DNA from: Phytophthora sp. 'mugwort' | Lineage: Eukaryota > Oomycota > Peronosporomycetes > Peronosporales > Peronosporaceae | Direction: 5' to 3' | Assembly: GCA_033558025.1 (NCBI GenBank) | Contig: JAUCEF010000001.1 | Location: forward strand, 744,001-808,000 | DNA length: 64,000 nucleotides | Part shown: positions 44,551 to 56,396 of the stretch, piece by piece | How positions within the stretch are numbered: position 1 is the stretch's first letter | How the letters are laid out: each line of letters starts with the position of its first letter | The notes under the pieces: model-generated | Databases searched by the model: none | What the model was told of the DNA's origin: nothing | What the model saw: only the letters and a program-made list of their open reading frames with translations | Made by a program: the position numbers and the translations under genes

Positions 44551-46184
44551 CACCCCCAGAAGGCGCGCCCGCCCGCCTCATCGCCACTTTGGGATTTGCT
44601 TCGGTAAACCACAAGTGGATTCCGGTCGGTGCCTTGAGCCCAGCTCCAATGGGCAGTGATTCTGACCGCTGTTGACTGTGTCGCTGGCGCCGCAAAGTCG
44701 CGCTCGGGCGGAGCGTGCCCCACGGAGAGGATTCCTTCCGTGAGTGCCATGGTCCAGCAGGTTGCCTCTCAAGTCATCACGTCGCCGCCGCTCCAAGGAA
44801 GAGCTGTTGCTGACGCAGACTTCAGTCTCGTGTCGGACCACCTCGCGACTGCTTGTTCCTTGAGCTCAGTGTTGACTCGACGTCGCTGGAGCGAGACCAC
44901 GGGGAGCCCACGCTCGCCGAGCTAACGGACATCCTTCCCGAAGTGTCTGATCTGCATCTGGATCTTGATCGGTCGTGGGAGCTAACTGCTCCAGCTGCTC
45001 CACAGAAAACGCCACCTCTGACCTCGAGCTGACGCGTGCTTGGCCTCGCGAAGTGCCCACCAGATTCGGTTGAGGCGAGTCCGCTTACACCTGCGCATGC
45101 CTCCTCGAGTCCAGAACTTTCTCCGGACGTGGCTACGCCTGCGCCCTTCAGCTCCCTCGCCACGCACTGATACTCGATCGTCGGAAGAAGCGAAGGAGGA
45201 GGGCTGGTATAGCGACGATCCGGACCATTTCGCTTCTGTGGCAGTGACCCGAACGTCGCAGACAGTCACAGATCGACTTCCGTTTCCTGAGCCTACCCGT
45301 CGGCGAACTGGATCAACCACTTCGACCCAAAAGCCCCCGTCGACTCCTAAGCGGGCTACTTCGTTCGGCGCCTGATCGATCGCTCTGGTGAACTGCCTCA
45401 CGTCGCTTCCTTGTCGATGGGAGTGCAAGCCGCGCCAGCGAAGGAGTGGCCTGAAATCCTCAAGCACGTGTGGCGGTGCATGAGCGAGGTTACCAAGCGG
45501 AAAAGTCAGGTACGGATTTCTCTTTTATCGCGATCTCTGGCAAGGCCTTCCCCAGTTCTGGTGCGTGGGAGAGTAACCTGTGCTTCTTGTACGCGTATGA
45601 AGCGGCATCTTTCAGGCTTGGCCGTCCTGGACTATAATGACCACTGGAGACGGTTCTGCATCGCACAAGACAACGGCGTTGCCAATAACTTTGACTCATG
45701 ATATGAATCCTTATTATTTTAATGGCATCCGCGTGGACAAGGCGGCTCTTGATTAAGTGGAATTGGTTAAGGTGCACCAGTACGAGGCATTCGGTCCACG
45801 AGCGACAGCTGGTGAAATATGCTCGCTAGGTTCTCGTGGGTTCCTACATTGTCCACGCTGCCCAGCACGCTGTCGAACACTGCCTTACGTTGGCATCCAA
45901 GGTCCAAGTAATCTCGTCATGGTCTACAATGACTACCTGAGGTCCACGAATTCGCCGTGTCACTTTTAGCCATTGAGCAAGCTGGGTTGGCTCACCGTGA
46001 TTTACGCTCCGCTGCCATGTCCCAAGCGTCCTCACCAGCCGAAGAAGAAAGCAGGCAAGAATGGCAAGGCTTGACGCGACTAAGGAGATTTTGCAAGAAA
46101 ATTGACCTTGTCGTGAGGCACTCGACTTCGGCTCGCAAATAGGCTCCTCTTCGCCCACTCACTCCACAAGAAATTCAGATCATC
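44551..46184. other. Poorly assigned 3' part of the Ty3 element
   Basis: Left of the integrase on the minus strand there is a faint chromodomain-like segment (about 45960-45880, VVIVDHDEITWTLDA). From 44650 to 45500 the best frames are on the plus strand (for example WPEILKHVWRCMSEVTKRKSQ) and are unassigned. They may come from another inserted element. Confidence 0.3.
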
Positions 46185-46990
46185 GTTTGTGGCGACGTTT
46201 TCCAAGCAGTCATTTTATTAGGTGGCTGACACTGCCATACGCGAGAATAACATCTGCGGCCGGGATAGCCGAGTGAGTTCCTTGTAGGGTCTTAACGAGC
46301 CGCTGTTGAAAACCGGATGCAGCTTGATGCGAGCTTGGATGTTGTTCTCGTACGGGTGGTTGCGTATATTACGCATGATCGGGACCGGTCAATCTACTTG
46401 GGTCCAAATTGGTCGAGTTTTGTAGATCGGAGTGCTTTAGGTCAAATTTTGCGTGCTCAAGTATATTCTACCGCCGTCGCTGAAGGCCTTTCTTCGCGCT
46501 TCGATCGTAGACATCGGGCATTCGTTTCTGTGCCTGTGCCAAAGCTTCACGGTAACGTAGTAAAGATAGCCGTTCAGTGCTAGTGGAACTCGACGCCTCG
46601 TCGGTTTTGGGGTACTTTAGTCAGCTGCTCCGCTGCAAGTTGAAGAGGATCCAGTGGAATGTACCCCAAGTCGGCCTCGAAAGGCGCCAGCTTTGCGCTT
46701 TGGCGTGGTGCGAACTTTTGTCGTCCTGCTGCGGCCCACGAAGCAACGAGATACTCCTCTAATGTTCGGTTTATGCGCTGTTTGTCCATCATCTAGAGCT
46801 CGATGTGGTACGGCCATGCTCAAATCGTCTCGTCCGACAGGACCAGCATGAAGATTGGTTCGACGGTCAACTCATTCAGGATTCTCAGAAACTTCCGTAG
46901 TTTCCTTCCGCGTGATGTACTTGGTCTCCACAAAAGCTCTATCAACGATGACCATGGTGGACATTTTCTCCATCACAGTTTGCTTTCCCT
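46185..46990 (-). pseudogene. Ty3 integrase remnant
   Basis: Minus-strand motifs of the core: EKMSTMVI (near 46970), then MAVPHRALDDGQTAH (near 46810), where the family has DGQTER, so the catalytic Glu is gone. APFEADLGYIPLDPLQLAA follows (near 46680). HPVFNSGSLRPY (near 46310) marks the start of the C-terminal tail. Frames change several times. Confidence 0.65.
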
Positions 46991-47299
46991 GATCACTGCC
47001 GCTCTCTCAAGCCTCTTCGCCAGCACCCTCGCCTAGGCAACTTTCAACGTCGCATACAACCGAACCCTTGCCAGTTATCGCGTCGTCTTGCTGTCCGCGG
47101 ACAATACTTGGGATCTCCTTCCGCACTGGGTAGCGAGCTGGCTCAACTGCAGACTCTCGACAGGAATCGGGACTTTTCGCCGGACTGCCTTTCGACTCGA
47201 CAGATTTCCGAAGGCCGGAGGTAATCACCGGTCCGCCTACTTCGATCGGTCCATAGGTGAAACCAGATCGCTCCTAGCGCAGAGTTTTGGCTCTCGTTC

Positions 47300-48509
47300 C
47301 TTCAATACGTCGATAATTCAGTCAATATGGGGCTGCATGTCGTCGAAGAACGGAATTCCAAGGATGCAGTCAAATTCATGTGGTATCGCGTAGATAGCGG
47401 CGACACACAATGACTCGTCCAGCCCCGACACTTGGTTCGCGAAAGGCAGAACTTTCAGCTATCTGATTGCCTCCAAACTTGACGCATACGTTCTTGTCAC
47501 TGAACTTCGTCGCTTGGTACTGACGCTCTGCAACCCACACAGATCGTGGTCGGTGCGCAGTTCAGCAACATGTCTGCCGTCGAATTATTCCTGTCAGTCG
47601 CGTGGATATCACCTCTAACGGGGAACAGCGGCTGGTACTTGTAGACCAGAATTGTTTTACACAGAACGTCGAGGCTGACATTCGCTATATTACGCGTTCT
47701 GGTTACTCATCCGGTCACGCCAGGACCCTCCTTCACTGACGTGGTTGCTCGTTTCCTACTTGGCTTGTTCCTTCTTCCAAGCAAAGCAGTCGTTCTTAAT
47801 GTGACCTGGCTTTTACAAAAGAAGCGGGTACGGCTGTTAGTGCGCTTGGTCTTGGTCTTCGGCTTGAGGCGACACTTCCCGCGGAACGGCTTCCCCTTGA
47901 CGTTTTTGCCCTGGTTTTGGGACTAGCCATCCGACGAGGACGTCGTGTCTCGGTTTGAGCGATGGTCGCACCCTTCCTCGTTACTGGACGTCTATGTCCA
48001 TAGTCGCTCAGCGTCCCCGGGTCCTCGATCTTTACGTAGCTATGCGTGCGAGGCTTGTGGCCGTTTGCAATACACAGCACTTGATCGAACATGATCATAC
48101 CTTCCACGCTGAAGATGAGAGCCGATTACTCACCGTCTACGTCTCGATATCTGCCGTCTGCTTGAGGCGCTGAAACTTCTCTCGCAGGACAGCCTTGTAG
48201 TTCGACGCCCTGAAACGTTGGAGCACGTGCTTACGGAAATCCCCCTAGTGTGCTCTTCGCTTCTCGTCGTCGAACTTCAGTGGGGAACCACCATGAGGCC
48301 GGGTTGATAACCGCTGACCCCGCGATTTCTCTGGGGAGGGCGTTTGAGTCTCCCATCGTAATCCCAATTACGACACACATTCTCGATTTGGAACAATCAT
48401 TCGTGCACACACATCTTCTCTTGCCGGTAAACCTGTGCAAATTGTTTAGCTCTCGCGTGCGCCCTCCATCGCTTGATTCAGCGATTGATCCTGACGCGTA
48501 GCTGAGCAT
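47300..48509 (-). pseudogene. Ty3 gag with zinc knuckle and protease
   Basis: Minus-strand fragments begin with a gag-like segment (48509-48231). A basic region (48107-47796) leads to a zinc knuckle around 47800, KPGHIKNDCFAWKKEQAK, where the first Cys is lost in a stop codon. The protease C-terminal core (about 47400-47316) reads AIPHEFDCILGIPFFDDMQP, a clear Ty3 retropepsin signature. Stops and frameshifts are frequent. Confidence 0.6.
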
Positions 48510-48556
48510 TGGTAAGGATGACCTCTCATGAAATCACCAACAAGTGCTATCAATAT

Positions 48557-48749
48557 ATTAAAGTGGAATCTTAGTTTATGAGGGCGTCGAATTGAGAAGT
48601 GAGCTGCTCTCTGCAATTCAAACGGTTATGGTTTTTAGAAGATGCCCCCTTAACCATCCTGCATCTGCATATTTTATTATGCATTGCTATAGAGTACGTC
48701 AGTAAAATATCAATACCTTACCTATTCGGACATTTCCCATTTACTTTCC
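48557..48749 (-). repeat. 5' LTR copy
   Basis: Counterpart of 44350-44550 in the same orientation; gag starts just left of it on the minus strand. Confidence 0.6.
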
Positions 48750-49414
48750 AGCAGATAGAGGGCCATTTTCTGGTGTTTTGCACTTTGTTGTGCCCGGAAG
48801 AGACCAGAAACGGCCGAACACTACATGAGGACTGAGTCTGGGCAACCGTGTGAATTCGTTACGTCAACAGCAAAAATACAAGTCGTTGGTGATGTACCGA
48901 GTTCAAGCCCTCGACGGCATTGGCTCCGTTTGGCCAGTGGTGATGCGGCGGTTTCGACAGATGAATGCTATCGTATGCTTTTTGTGGTTGGAAAAGGGTT
49001 AATGACAAGAAGAATGCGCCGAACAGGTGACCCGATACATTACAAGGCTACCCATTAGGAGGGATGGTGAGTCATATTTGATTGATATCAATGTTTACAG
49101 AGTACCAGGAGCGTCAAAGACTTTTTTATTCCACCCTGATCGGACTTTGTGCCCGAATGTTTTCCCCGACCAAATCGCCATGCCAGTCCAAACATCTGGC
49201 CAAGCAGGTTGTTGTGAGTGATTTTAATGTATTGAGTTATAGGTAGAAGGGTCGTCTAGATGCTTGTCAGTTCAACTTGTTGCGCGCCTTCAATATTCTT
49301 CAGTGTCGATCGACTCTTCAGATTCATCGTCCGCATGCCATTCAAGGAAAAAACCGTAGTTGTTAGCGTGTGTCGCGATGTCCTGCTCCAAGTCTTCGGG
49401 GCTGTTAGAGTTAG
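48750..49414. other. Stretch without recognisable gene
   Basis: Short plus-strand frames at 48825-49058 and 49027-49221 without motifs. Confidence 0.4.
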
Positions 49415-50450
49415 TTAATGGACCTTCGTCCGAAGATGAGTCATCATCCAAACCTCCTTCTTCCTCGCTACCAACGATTCATTAGACTCGTTGGAGTCGA
49501 CATAGCCGACATCGTCGTCGTTCTCAGACTCGGGGGTCACGTCGAATGAGGGAGCATGTGGAAGCGCTATGCGTGAAGCTAGTTTATTCTTTCTGCGAAG
49601 CCCTCGAGTAATACCTGCCTGCCTTTCTCGGGTAAGCCGTCGGCATCGTAGCAACTGTGAAACAATGGCGCAAATTCGGGTGGGCTTGAATGCAGCGTTC
49701 GTCTCCCAGTTAAAACCGCTCTAAGGGGTTCTTTGTCCGCGCGACGCCAGTATTAGCGATACCAAACACGTTCCTCTCAGTGATGAAGTACCGCTCCAGC
49801 CAAGCGTTGCGACAATAATCCAGAAGCAGCGCCAAGCCCAAGTAGAATATACGAAGCGTTTTTCGACGCACTTCCTCTTTTTCTCAAATTTGACAAACGC
49901 AATGCTTTTTGGCCAACGAGGTTGGGATCGACCACAGTTAACATCCCGCATTCCAGGCTGCATCGCAACTGAAATCTCGTCTTCACAGATACGCTCGTTT
50001 TCATGTGGCGGCAAAAACGCTTGTTTAATGGAAAAGCACCCAACCACTTCTGCGTTTGAAAATTGCTGGTGCACAGAAGAGCTTAAGCTGACTCGAAATC
50101 ACAGAGATAATTTCAGCAAGTGTCGTTTTCTTCCCTGTATCTCGGTAAAATAAGTGGAGCACGACGTCGTATATCGACTCCGTATTGGATCTGCACAGTA
50201 CAAAATAGACCGGCATGAACATGTTGCGTGCTGGGTCGTCCACCATCAAGGTCATACACTGATATTATCGTCTTGTTACGCATCGAAAACTACCGTCGAT
50301 AAAAAGTGAGACGCTATTGTATAACAGGAGCCCCGTGAGCGTCGGGTGCGCCCAATCTAGAATTGATTTGGTGGTGCTTTGGGGTTCAGGTGAAATATCA
50401 AAAGGTGGAAGCGAAAAAAATGGGATAGCTGGTCCTTCACTTTTGAACAT
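49415..50450 (-). pseudogene. Second MULE transposase remnant
   Basis: Minus-strand frames give, in order, LTGLLLYNSVSLFIDGSFRC (50360-50280) with the first catalytic Asp, MFMPVYFVLCRSNTES (about 50210), QQFSNAEVVGCFSIKQA (about 50060) and KSIAFVKFEKKRK (about 49915). A C-terminal part (49654-49415) rich in Arg and Ser follows. The pattern is the MULE transposase domain. The second catalytic Asp (expected near 50110) is not in frame. Many shifts; inactive. It differs clearly from the MULE at 40-43.7 kb. Confidence 0.6.
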
Positions 50451-52390
50451 GGCGGACGCGACTTGTCACCTTTTTTTTTCAGTTAGACCTTCGTGTAGCT
50501 CCTCGCGACCCTCTTCATAAACGTTGCTACATACTTGCTCCCAAATATCGCCCACTGACATTCCGGGGTCCTCAATAGCGGGCCGACCCATTAGGGTTTT
50601 CATCGCATCAGTTTCGTTTTAACGATCACACCTTCTCCCGGCAGAGTGTCCACCTTCAACACGCCATTCTGCGGTTGGTGTTATCTTCATCGTTGTGTTG
50701 TTACACCGAAGTACGGTAAGTACTGCAGTACTGCATCGATAGACAATGCGTTACTCGAAACCACGACTTGGTGTATCGGAAGCCTCTGCATATATTGATG
50801 GTCGTTGAGTCTCCCTTCTTTTCCGGTCGCACTACCGACTGACCTAGCGTTGATGCTGCATCCTGTATACTTTATGAGCCGGATTGGTCTGGCAACGATA
50901 ACGCTTGAAGGCATACAGAGATGTTGCCTTGCGCCTGGGTGACCGTCCGGCTAGTTACCCGCTTCTTTTTCGTATGCACCTGCGTGATCTGACGATTCAT
51001 TGCCATTGCATGTCGTAAGGGTCGCTTGTGGGGGCCGGGGATTTCGGTTGTGTGGTCCTCTTGAGCTGCGTGAGCGCGAACAATCTACAGAAATAACCCA
51101 GCTGAAACTTGTTTTTTTAGAAACTTCTGTTCTTGGCGGTTCTAAGGTTTTCGGTCGCTGCTCCGGGATCGAAAACATGGCTAAAAATATGATCTGGGCA
51201 TAAGATCAGGTCGGAGAAGAATACGCAAGTAAACTACCCAGGAGCGGGGCTAGAGAAATGAAATGTTTTCTTTGCTGCTACGGTCGCAGATGGCAAGAAG
51301 CCCTCCTCCCAGCCTTCAAACGTATCCCTGTCTCAATGGGAACTATCTCATCGCTATGCCTTTTATTGTTTCGGAATAACAGCTGTGATCAGGATGGGCC
51401 TTCCAGGGACGCTGAAAAATAAATTGACTACCAGTACAATACCATAATCGGGCTAAAATTACTTACTTTCTGACCTCAATGCTGTCCGTAAATAATTTTC
51501 CGAAAACAAGACCCTAATGCCATAATTTACGGCTGGTCTAACCTGGTTGTCAGCGTTTCACGGCTTAGCTGTCACCTCACACAACGCTCGAATTCCAGCT
51601 CCTACTTCACAGCCTTCGTCGACGTCTTTGATGAGCCGGTAGAAGGCATCCGCAACTGTCGATGTGACATAGTGCATGTCAAGCACAACACAGCGTACAC
51701 ATTATCATTTTGACGTCAATAAGACGGGAAGTCGGACAGCTGACATATGTTATCTGATTTACCATATTCTATATGTGTTCTTAGCGTGCAGTTTTTCACA
51801 GAGCCGTTGTTGATTTCCAATTGATGTCAGTACAAGTAAGTTACGGTTGCTTGTGCATGTTGCCGTATCATGCAATCCAGAACCGAGAATACTTTTCAAT
51901 ACAAGCGCGCAGACCTATATCAAAAACAAAAACAAAAGTTGAGCGAATCGGGTTCCTATGGAATTTGCCTGTAGCGAAGTGGGATGGCGCGGTACTCCGC
52001 TTTGAAAACTTACCTGCGTGAGCACGGTAATGTCAAAAGCCCAGCCAAATTATAGTGGTGCCAATGGAGTCCATTGGAACCACGAATTTGTGCTCGAGAA
52101 GTATTCATATGAAAAGTACTCTTATTTTTAATATGGAAGTATAAGTTACTGAACCTTGCAATAGTAGCATATTATTGATGATATTACTATATGCCGGTTC
52201 GGTCACAGAACCGGAGATGAACCGAAGTTAATAAGTTGTGAGTGGCTCACAGCGCGACCACTCGCAGCTGTGTATCATACAAACTACCCACCCTTAAGCT
52301 CTCATTTTCCCGCCTCCAGCTAAAGCACAACGTTCAGGAATAAGTTGTGTTCGCTGCCGCGATTTCTGCCGCTGTTTTTTTCTCTCGCTG
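50451..52390. other. Long stretch without recognisable gene
   Basis: Only short frames. The left part may hold more of the MULE N-terminus. A palindrome (ccggttc...gaaccgg) lies near 52193-52213. AT-rich blocks around 52100-52190 suggest non-coding DNA. Confidence 0.45.
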
Positions 52391-52919
52391 GTGCAGACCA
52401 CTACTGTGCGTGCAACTATCGTGGAGTCCGGCGTATGCAGCTCCTGTCACATAGTTGCGCCAATTTGGTCAGCCACCTCAAGGACTAGCACCCCCGTTAC
52501 GTCGACGATGATGAATCCTACCAGAGCAGACAGGCGGGGTCGCGCACGGCCCGTAGGTTCGCCAATCCCACCGCTGCCGACAGGCACCAGTGAATTTAGT
52601 TGGTCATCATGAGCAACATGCCTCTCAGGGAGGTCGACCATCCGCTCACAAGGAGCATGTCCAACGGAAGCCTGTCTGCTTGAAGACACTCAAGGTCTAC
52701 ATGGCTTTGGTGCTGGCTGCAGTTAACGCCAAGACTAACGCCGAGATATCTGGCCCCTTCGGCATCATGTTCGACGGATCAAGTATCGTTTTGAAGAACC
52801 ACGTGGCTCTGTTCACTGGGTTTTGGCCCGACGACCAGCTCAAATAAACGCTAATCGCGATTACCCCAACGAAGGAAGGAGACCCGACAGCCGCATCGCG
52901 TTGCTCCTTCATAAAAGGT

Positions 52920-54910
52920 AATCGAGATTTTCCACTAATCCGAATCGAACTTATTTTCTGATTGATGATAATTGTGATACAAACTGGGCTACTGCGACAC
53001 TCATCGAGGTGCGACCACTAGTCCTCAAAGCTAGATACTGAACTTGTTATCTGCGGAAGGTCTGCTACTAGGAAGCCAATCGACTTCGCTTACTGCAGCG
53101 CAGCAGATCACATTTTGAATTGCATCGTGAGGATCGAGTGAGATATTATCAAAGACCCATAAAAACCTGACTGGAGCTAACCATACTGTAAGAGCTAGCA
53201 ACTACTAGAAAGATGAGCTTCCGAATTTGGTGCCAGCCAAACTACTACTTGAACTCACCTAGTACGCTGTGCTCAGCTGAGTCAACACGGCGCCGTCTTC
53301 ACTGCTGCTAGTACATTCATCAGCACCGCTTTCGTCGTCATGAACGGGAGGAACCTCCGTCGCTAGGCGTAACTCTCGCCTCGCCCGTGCTCTACGATTA
53401 CTCTCTCGGCGTTGCTCCAGTCGTACCATACCAATGTGGTTGACTCGCCGCAGATAGTCACGATAGTGCCCGCCGTCATCTGCTCGAAGCGGGTATGCAC
53501 GCACTTGCACGTTCTTCAGAGCCACGCAAGCCCGAAAGTACATCTCGTACTCTTTTCTTCCCAGCGATATTTATCGCTCGCTAAGGCCCACAGAGTGCAA
53601 AGTCTACCGAAGTAGTTCTCGACAATTATTCGGTCAGACGAGATGCAGCGGTTTGTTTGCTCTTCTTGCAGTGTCAGCGGGACTGTAGGGCGGCGATGCT
53701 TTGGGTAGAGGACTTAATGCGTGTCTGCCCATCCTTGGTAGCCCTTGTGGCGAGGATAATCCACGACGACGGATACTCGTCGTGGAGGGGGCCATCGTCA
53801 GCCATGCTCTCTTCTGAAGGCGATTTGGTGGCGGTGGCTTCATGAAAAGCTTTTTGTTTCGGAAGATCGTAATGTCAGCGACCGAACCACGGTAGTGCAG
53901 CGAGCAGTTGATGCAAAGCCCAGTAGGTACAACGAAGAGCTCCGTCTTAAAGCCATTGAGTTTGTGCTTTGCACTATAGAACTCTGCTCGTTCTTTTTGC
54001 GAACCGCTTGGCATGTTTGATTGTTGAAAGGTCACGTTTACTGCATAGCGCGTTGCCGGATAGTGATCAAATGCATGGCCAGCCAAGACGACCTTCTTCA
54101 TTGTGTAGGTGAACGAAGCTTGCTCACATACAACTAGTACAACCGCGGCGAGAGTAGATCGAGAAAATGGACGACCATCTTCTCGAACAGTGCGGGCTTG
54201 ATCCCAAACAAGTTGGAGAGCACCGCCCAGTCACCCCCGTTCTTTAAGACGCTGAGCGTCATGAAGAACATGTTCACAGGCGTCTGCTTCCTCCTCTTGC
54301 CTCGGCCAACGTTCCACCTGGTGGACATGTAGTCACTCACGTAGCCGTAGACGCGCACAATCTCCGACGGCGTGAGTTTGTCATCTTCAGCACGCCGTCG
54401 GAGCCTATGCTGCCGTGGTAGTGTCCAGTAGTGGGTATGGGGAGTCCTCATCTCCTTCTACGTCGGACAATGGGTCTCGGTAGTAGCGGGCACGGCCTGG
54501 GACTCGCTCGGCTTGCCGCTCTTGAAGCTGCCGGTAGGCCTGTCTTGCCGTTCGACCGTCGAAAGAACGAGGGGGGGGGGATCTGGACGCCGCGTCAGAG
54601 GTCCTAGACCCACGTCTGTGGGCAGCACGACGACTAGGTGCCTGGCGCGTCGACGGTCGATCCTCGCCCGCTTCGCCCGCTGCACCGGGCGAGGATAGAG
54701 GGCTTGAGAGCGAGGATTGGCGGCAGAACTGGCGCGAGCCATGCCGCCTTAGTGTGCTGGTAGCGTTCTCGGTAATGAGTTCAGGCTGCATCCTATGCAG
54801 CGGGGTGTTCTTGCGCCATCTAGAAGCGCAGGAGCCACCCGGCTACTACGCAGCACGAGGGAACTGATTGCTAAGACTGCAACTCGCAAGTCTCCGTGGT
54901 GGTGACGACT
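52920..54910 (-). mobile_element. PIF/Harbinger element inserted in the hAT gene
   Basis: The minus strand carries a Harbinger transposase between the two halves of the hAT gene. The borders are set only by where hAT similarity stops and resumes (about 52910 and 54920). No terminal repeats or 3-bp target duplication were resolved. Confidence 0.5.
53259..54791 (-). pseudogene. Harbinger transposase
   Basis: A proline- and Arg/Ser-rich N-terminal region (54791-54405) contains a run of nine G near 54573. Next come the helical part (54451-54134, KLTPSEIVRVYGYVSDYMST, KRRKQTPVNMFFMTLSVL) and the DDE core (54101-53634). The core reads FYSAKHKLNGFKTELFVVPT and LHYRGSVADITIFRNK, the usual Harbinger block with an Asp in the VAD motif. 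A C-terminal piece (53543-53259) has YFRACVALKNVQVRAYPLR. Frames differ between pieces, so the gene is broken. Confidence 0.7.
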
Positions 54911-55850
54911 AGACGGAAGGTATGGCATGTCACATGGGCGGTCTTGCTGCATGGCCGATATCAAATAGGTCAGGTTTTATCAAACGAAGAGGCCTATTGA
55001 TTGGTTGCGCCTCGCACCGCTTTAACCTGGCCGTGAATTCGCATTTGGACGACAACAAGTCGACGGTGGACACAGTGGGTACGCTGATTGCGGCGCTGCA
55101 CACGATCAATAACCGCGTTGCTCTGCGTGAGCACATGCCCCTGTCTCCTATAAGGCCCAACCTGACTCGCTGGAGCTCCATGTTGAGATGGTGGCTCGCT
55201 ATGTTAGGGTCCAGGACGAGATCGAGGTAGAAGCTGTTTTCGATCTCATCCCCCAGGCGGCGATGCATTGGTGGATCGAGGCTGTATCCACGGCGTTACC
55301 ATCAATCTGCAGTCAGAGGACCTGGCACTGACTGACGTTCCTGCTCCTTCCGACTCCGAGGCCCAGCTCTTCCCGTCGCTGAAGGCGAAGCTGAGTGCCA
55401 TGGCTTATTCGTGCATTATCCTATCTTTGCAGCGGTGAACGTACTATTATTTCGATGGAATATTACCGGAACATACTAATGCTGTTGTTATTTAATTTTG
55501 CACAACAGGTCATTAACGGAGAGGTAAGGCGCTTGACGTCGAATGAGCGCAAGACTGTCAAGCGCTATGAGGTTGCAGCGCCGGTAAACGCAGGCTCGAA
55601 GCTCAAGCACCGAGACGAGGAGGAGGACTTCGCGGCGTCGGTGCTAAGAGCAAAACAGGCAGTTGGAGACCAGCATACCTTATCTTCATGCGCCAAGTTT
55701 CTGGAGAAATTGCCTCCTACAATCAACCGCTGTGAGCGACACTTCGACCAAGCTTGTGCTGACGCGTCAGAGAGCGTCGCCATTGCCGGTGAGCTTCGAA
55801 ATGCTCATGTTCCTATGTGCTAAGGGAGATTACTGGGTGTGGCCACTATA

Positions 55851-56396
55851 GAAAGGCGTGTTCCATCGAATGTGAATTTGGTTTGCTGTGCCTATGATGC
55901 ATCTGAAAGAAACTGTCAATACACTGAGTATTGACAATGATTCACGCGGGTATGGCATTATTTATTATATTAGTTTAATACAGTATGCTAATAAATACCA
56001 TATTATGGTATTTTCCGAGCACTGCAATGAAGGATCCATGCCGCAAAAACAACAACAACGACAACAAGAGTCGTATAGACTGAAGCCGGGGGAGTAGGCA
56101 ACGAACTCCTCTCAACGGAAACGACTCGCCGACTTTATCGAGATCGATCGCAAGGGGCCTGAAGTGTGGGTTCTTTTGGTCGTTTCCCGACGACGAGATA
56201 AGTGACAATGACGACAATTAATTGTCATTTGCCGGATGAAGGTACATATTAATTGTCATTTGCTGGAATGAAGGTACATACTACGGTAGTATTCAAGAAA
56301 TTCAAGAAAAGAAACATGAACTTAATGCCTAATTAACTGCCACAAACGGCTCAAATTAGCACGACCCATACGTTACTTGGAATCAGGGAGCTAGGC
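55851..56396. other. Intergenic, AT-rich with short tandem repeat
   Basis: A unit of about 33 bp (containing attaattgtcattt and aaggtacat) is duplicated at about 56217-56281, and gacaattaattgtc forms a palindrome at its left end. It precedes the next gene by about 120 bp and may hold promoter elements. Confidence 0.5.

Larger units (their letters stand above)
44350..48749 (-). mobile_element. Ty3/gypsy element lacking reverse transcriptase
   Basis: Two similar repeats of about 200 bp (44350-44550 and 48557-48749) flank minus-strand gag, zinc knuckle, protease and integrase, in the Ty3 order. The roughly 2 kb that should encode RT and RNase H between protease (47300) and integrase (46990) are missing. 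The repeats are about three-quarters identical by eye, so this is an old copy. Confidence 0.6.
52590..55850 (+). pseudogene. hAT transposase, split by an insertion
   Basis: The left part (52590-52910) has NLVGHHEQHAS, a BED-zinc-finger-like end, and then FGIMFDGSSIVLKNHVALF with the first catalytic Asp. The right part starts near 54970 with GLLIGCASHRFNLAVNSHL and PNLTRWSSMLRWW, the RW motif of hAT transposases. It ends near 55850 with the dimerisation region (CERHFDQA in one frame and KLVLTRQRASPLPVSFEML in another). Between them about 2 kb of Harbinger sequence intrudes. Frameshifts occur on both sides. hAT transposases cut and paste DNA and leave 8-bp duplications; I could not define the ends. 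Confidence 0.7.

Noticed and set aside
44656..45375. Plus-strand frames as a separate gag gene
   Set aside because: They are low-complexity and broken, and sit inside the 3' part of a minus-strand Ty3 element; not enough support.
56217..56281. Short tandem repeat considered as a CRISPR-like array
   Set aside because: Only two imperfect units with no spacers, in a eukaryotic setting.
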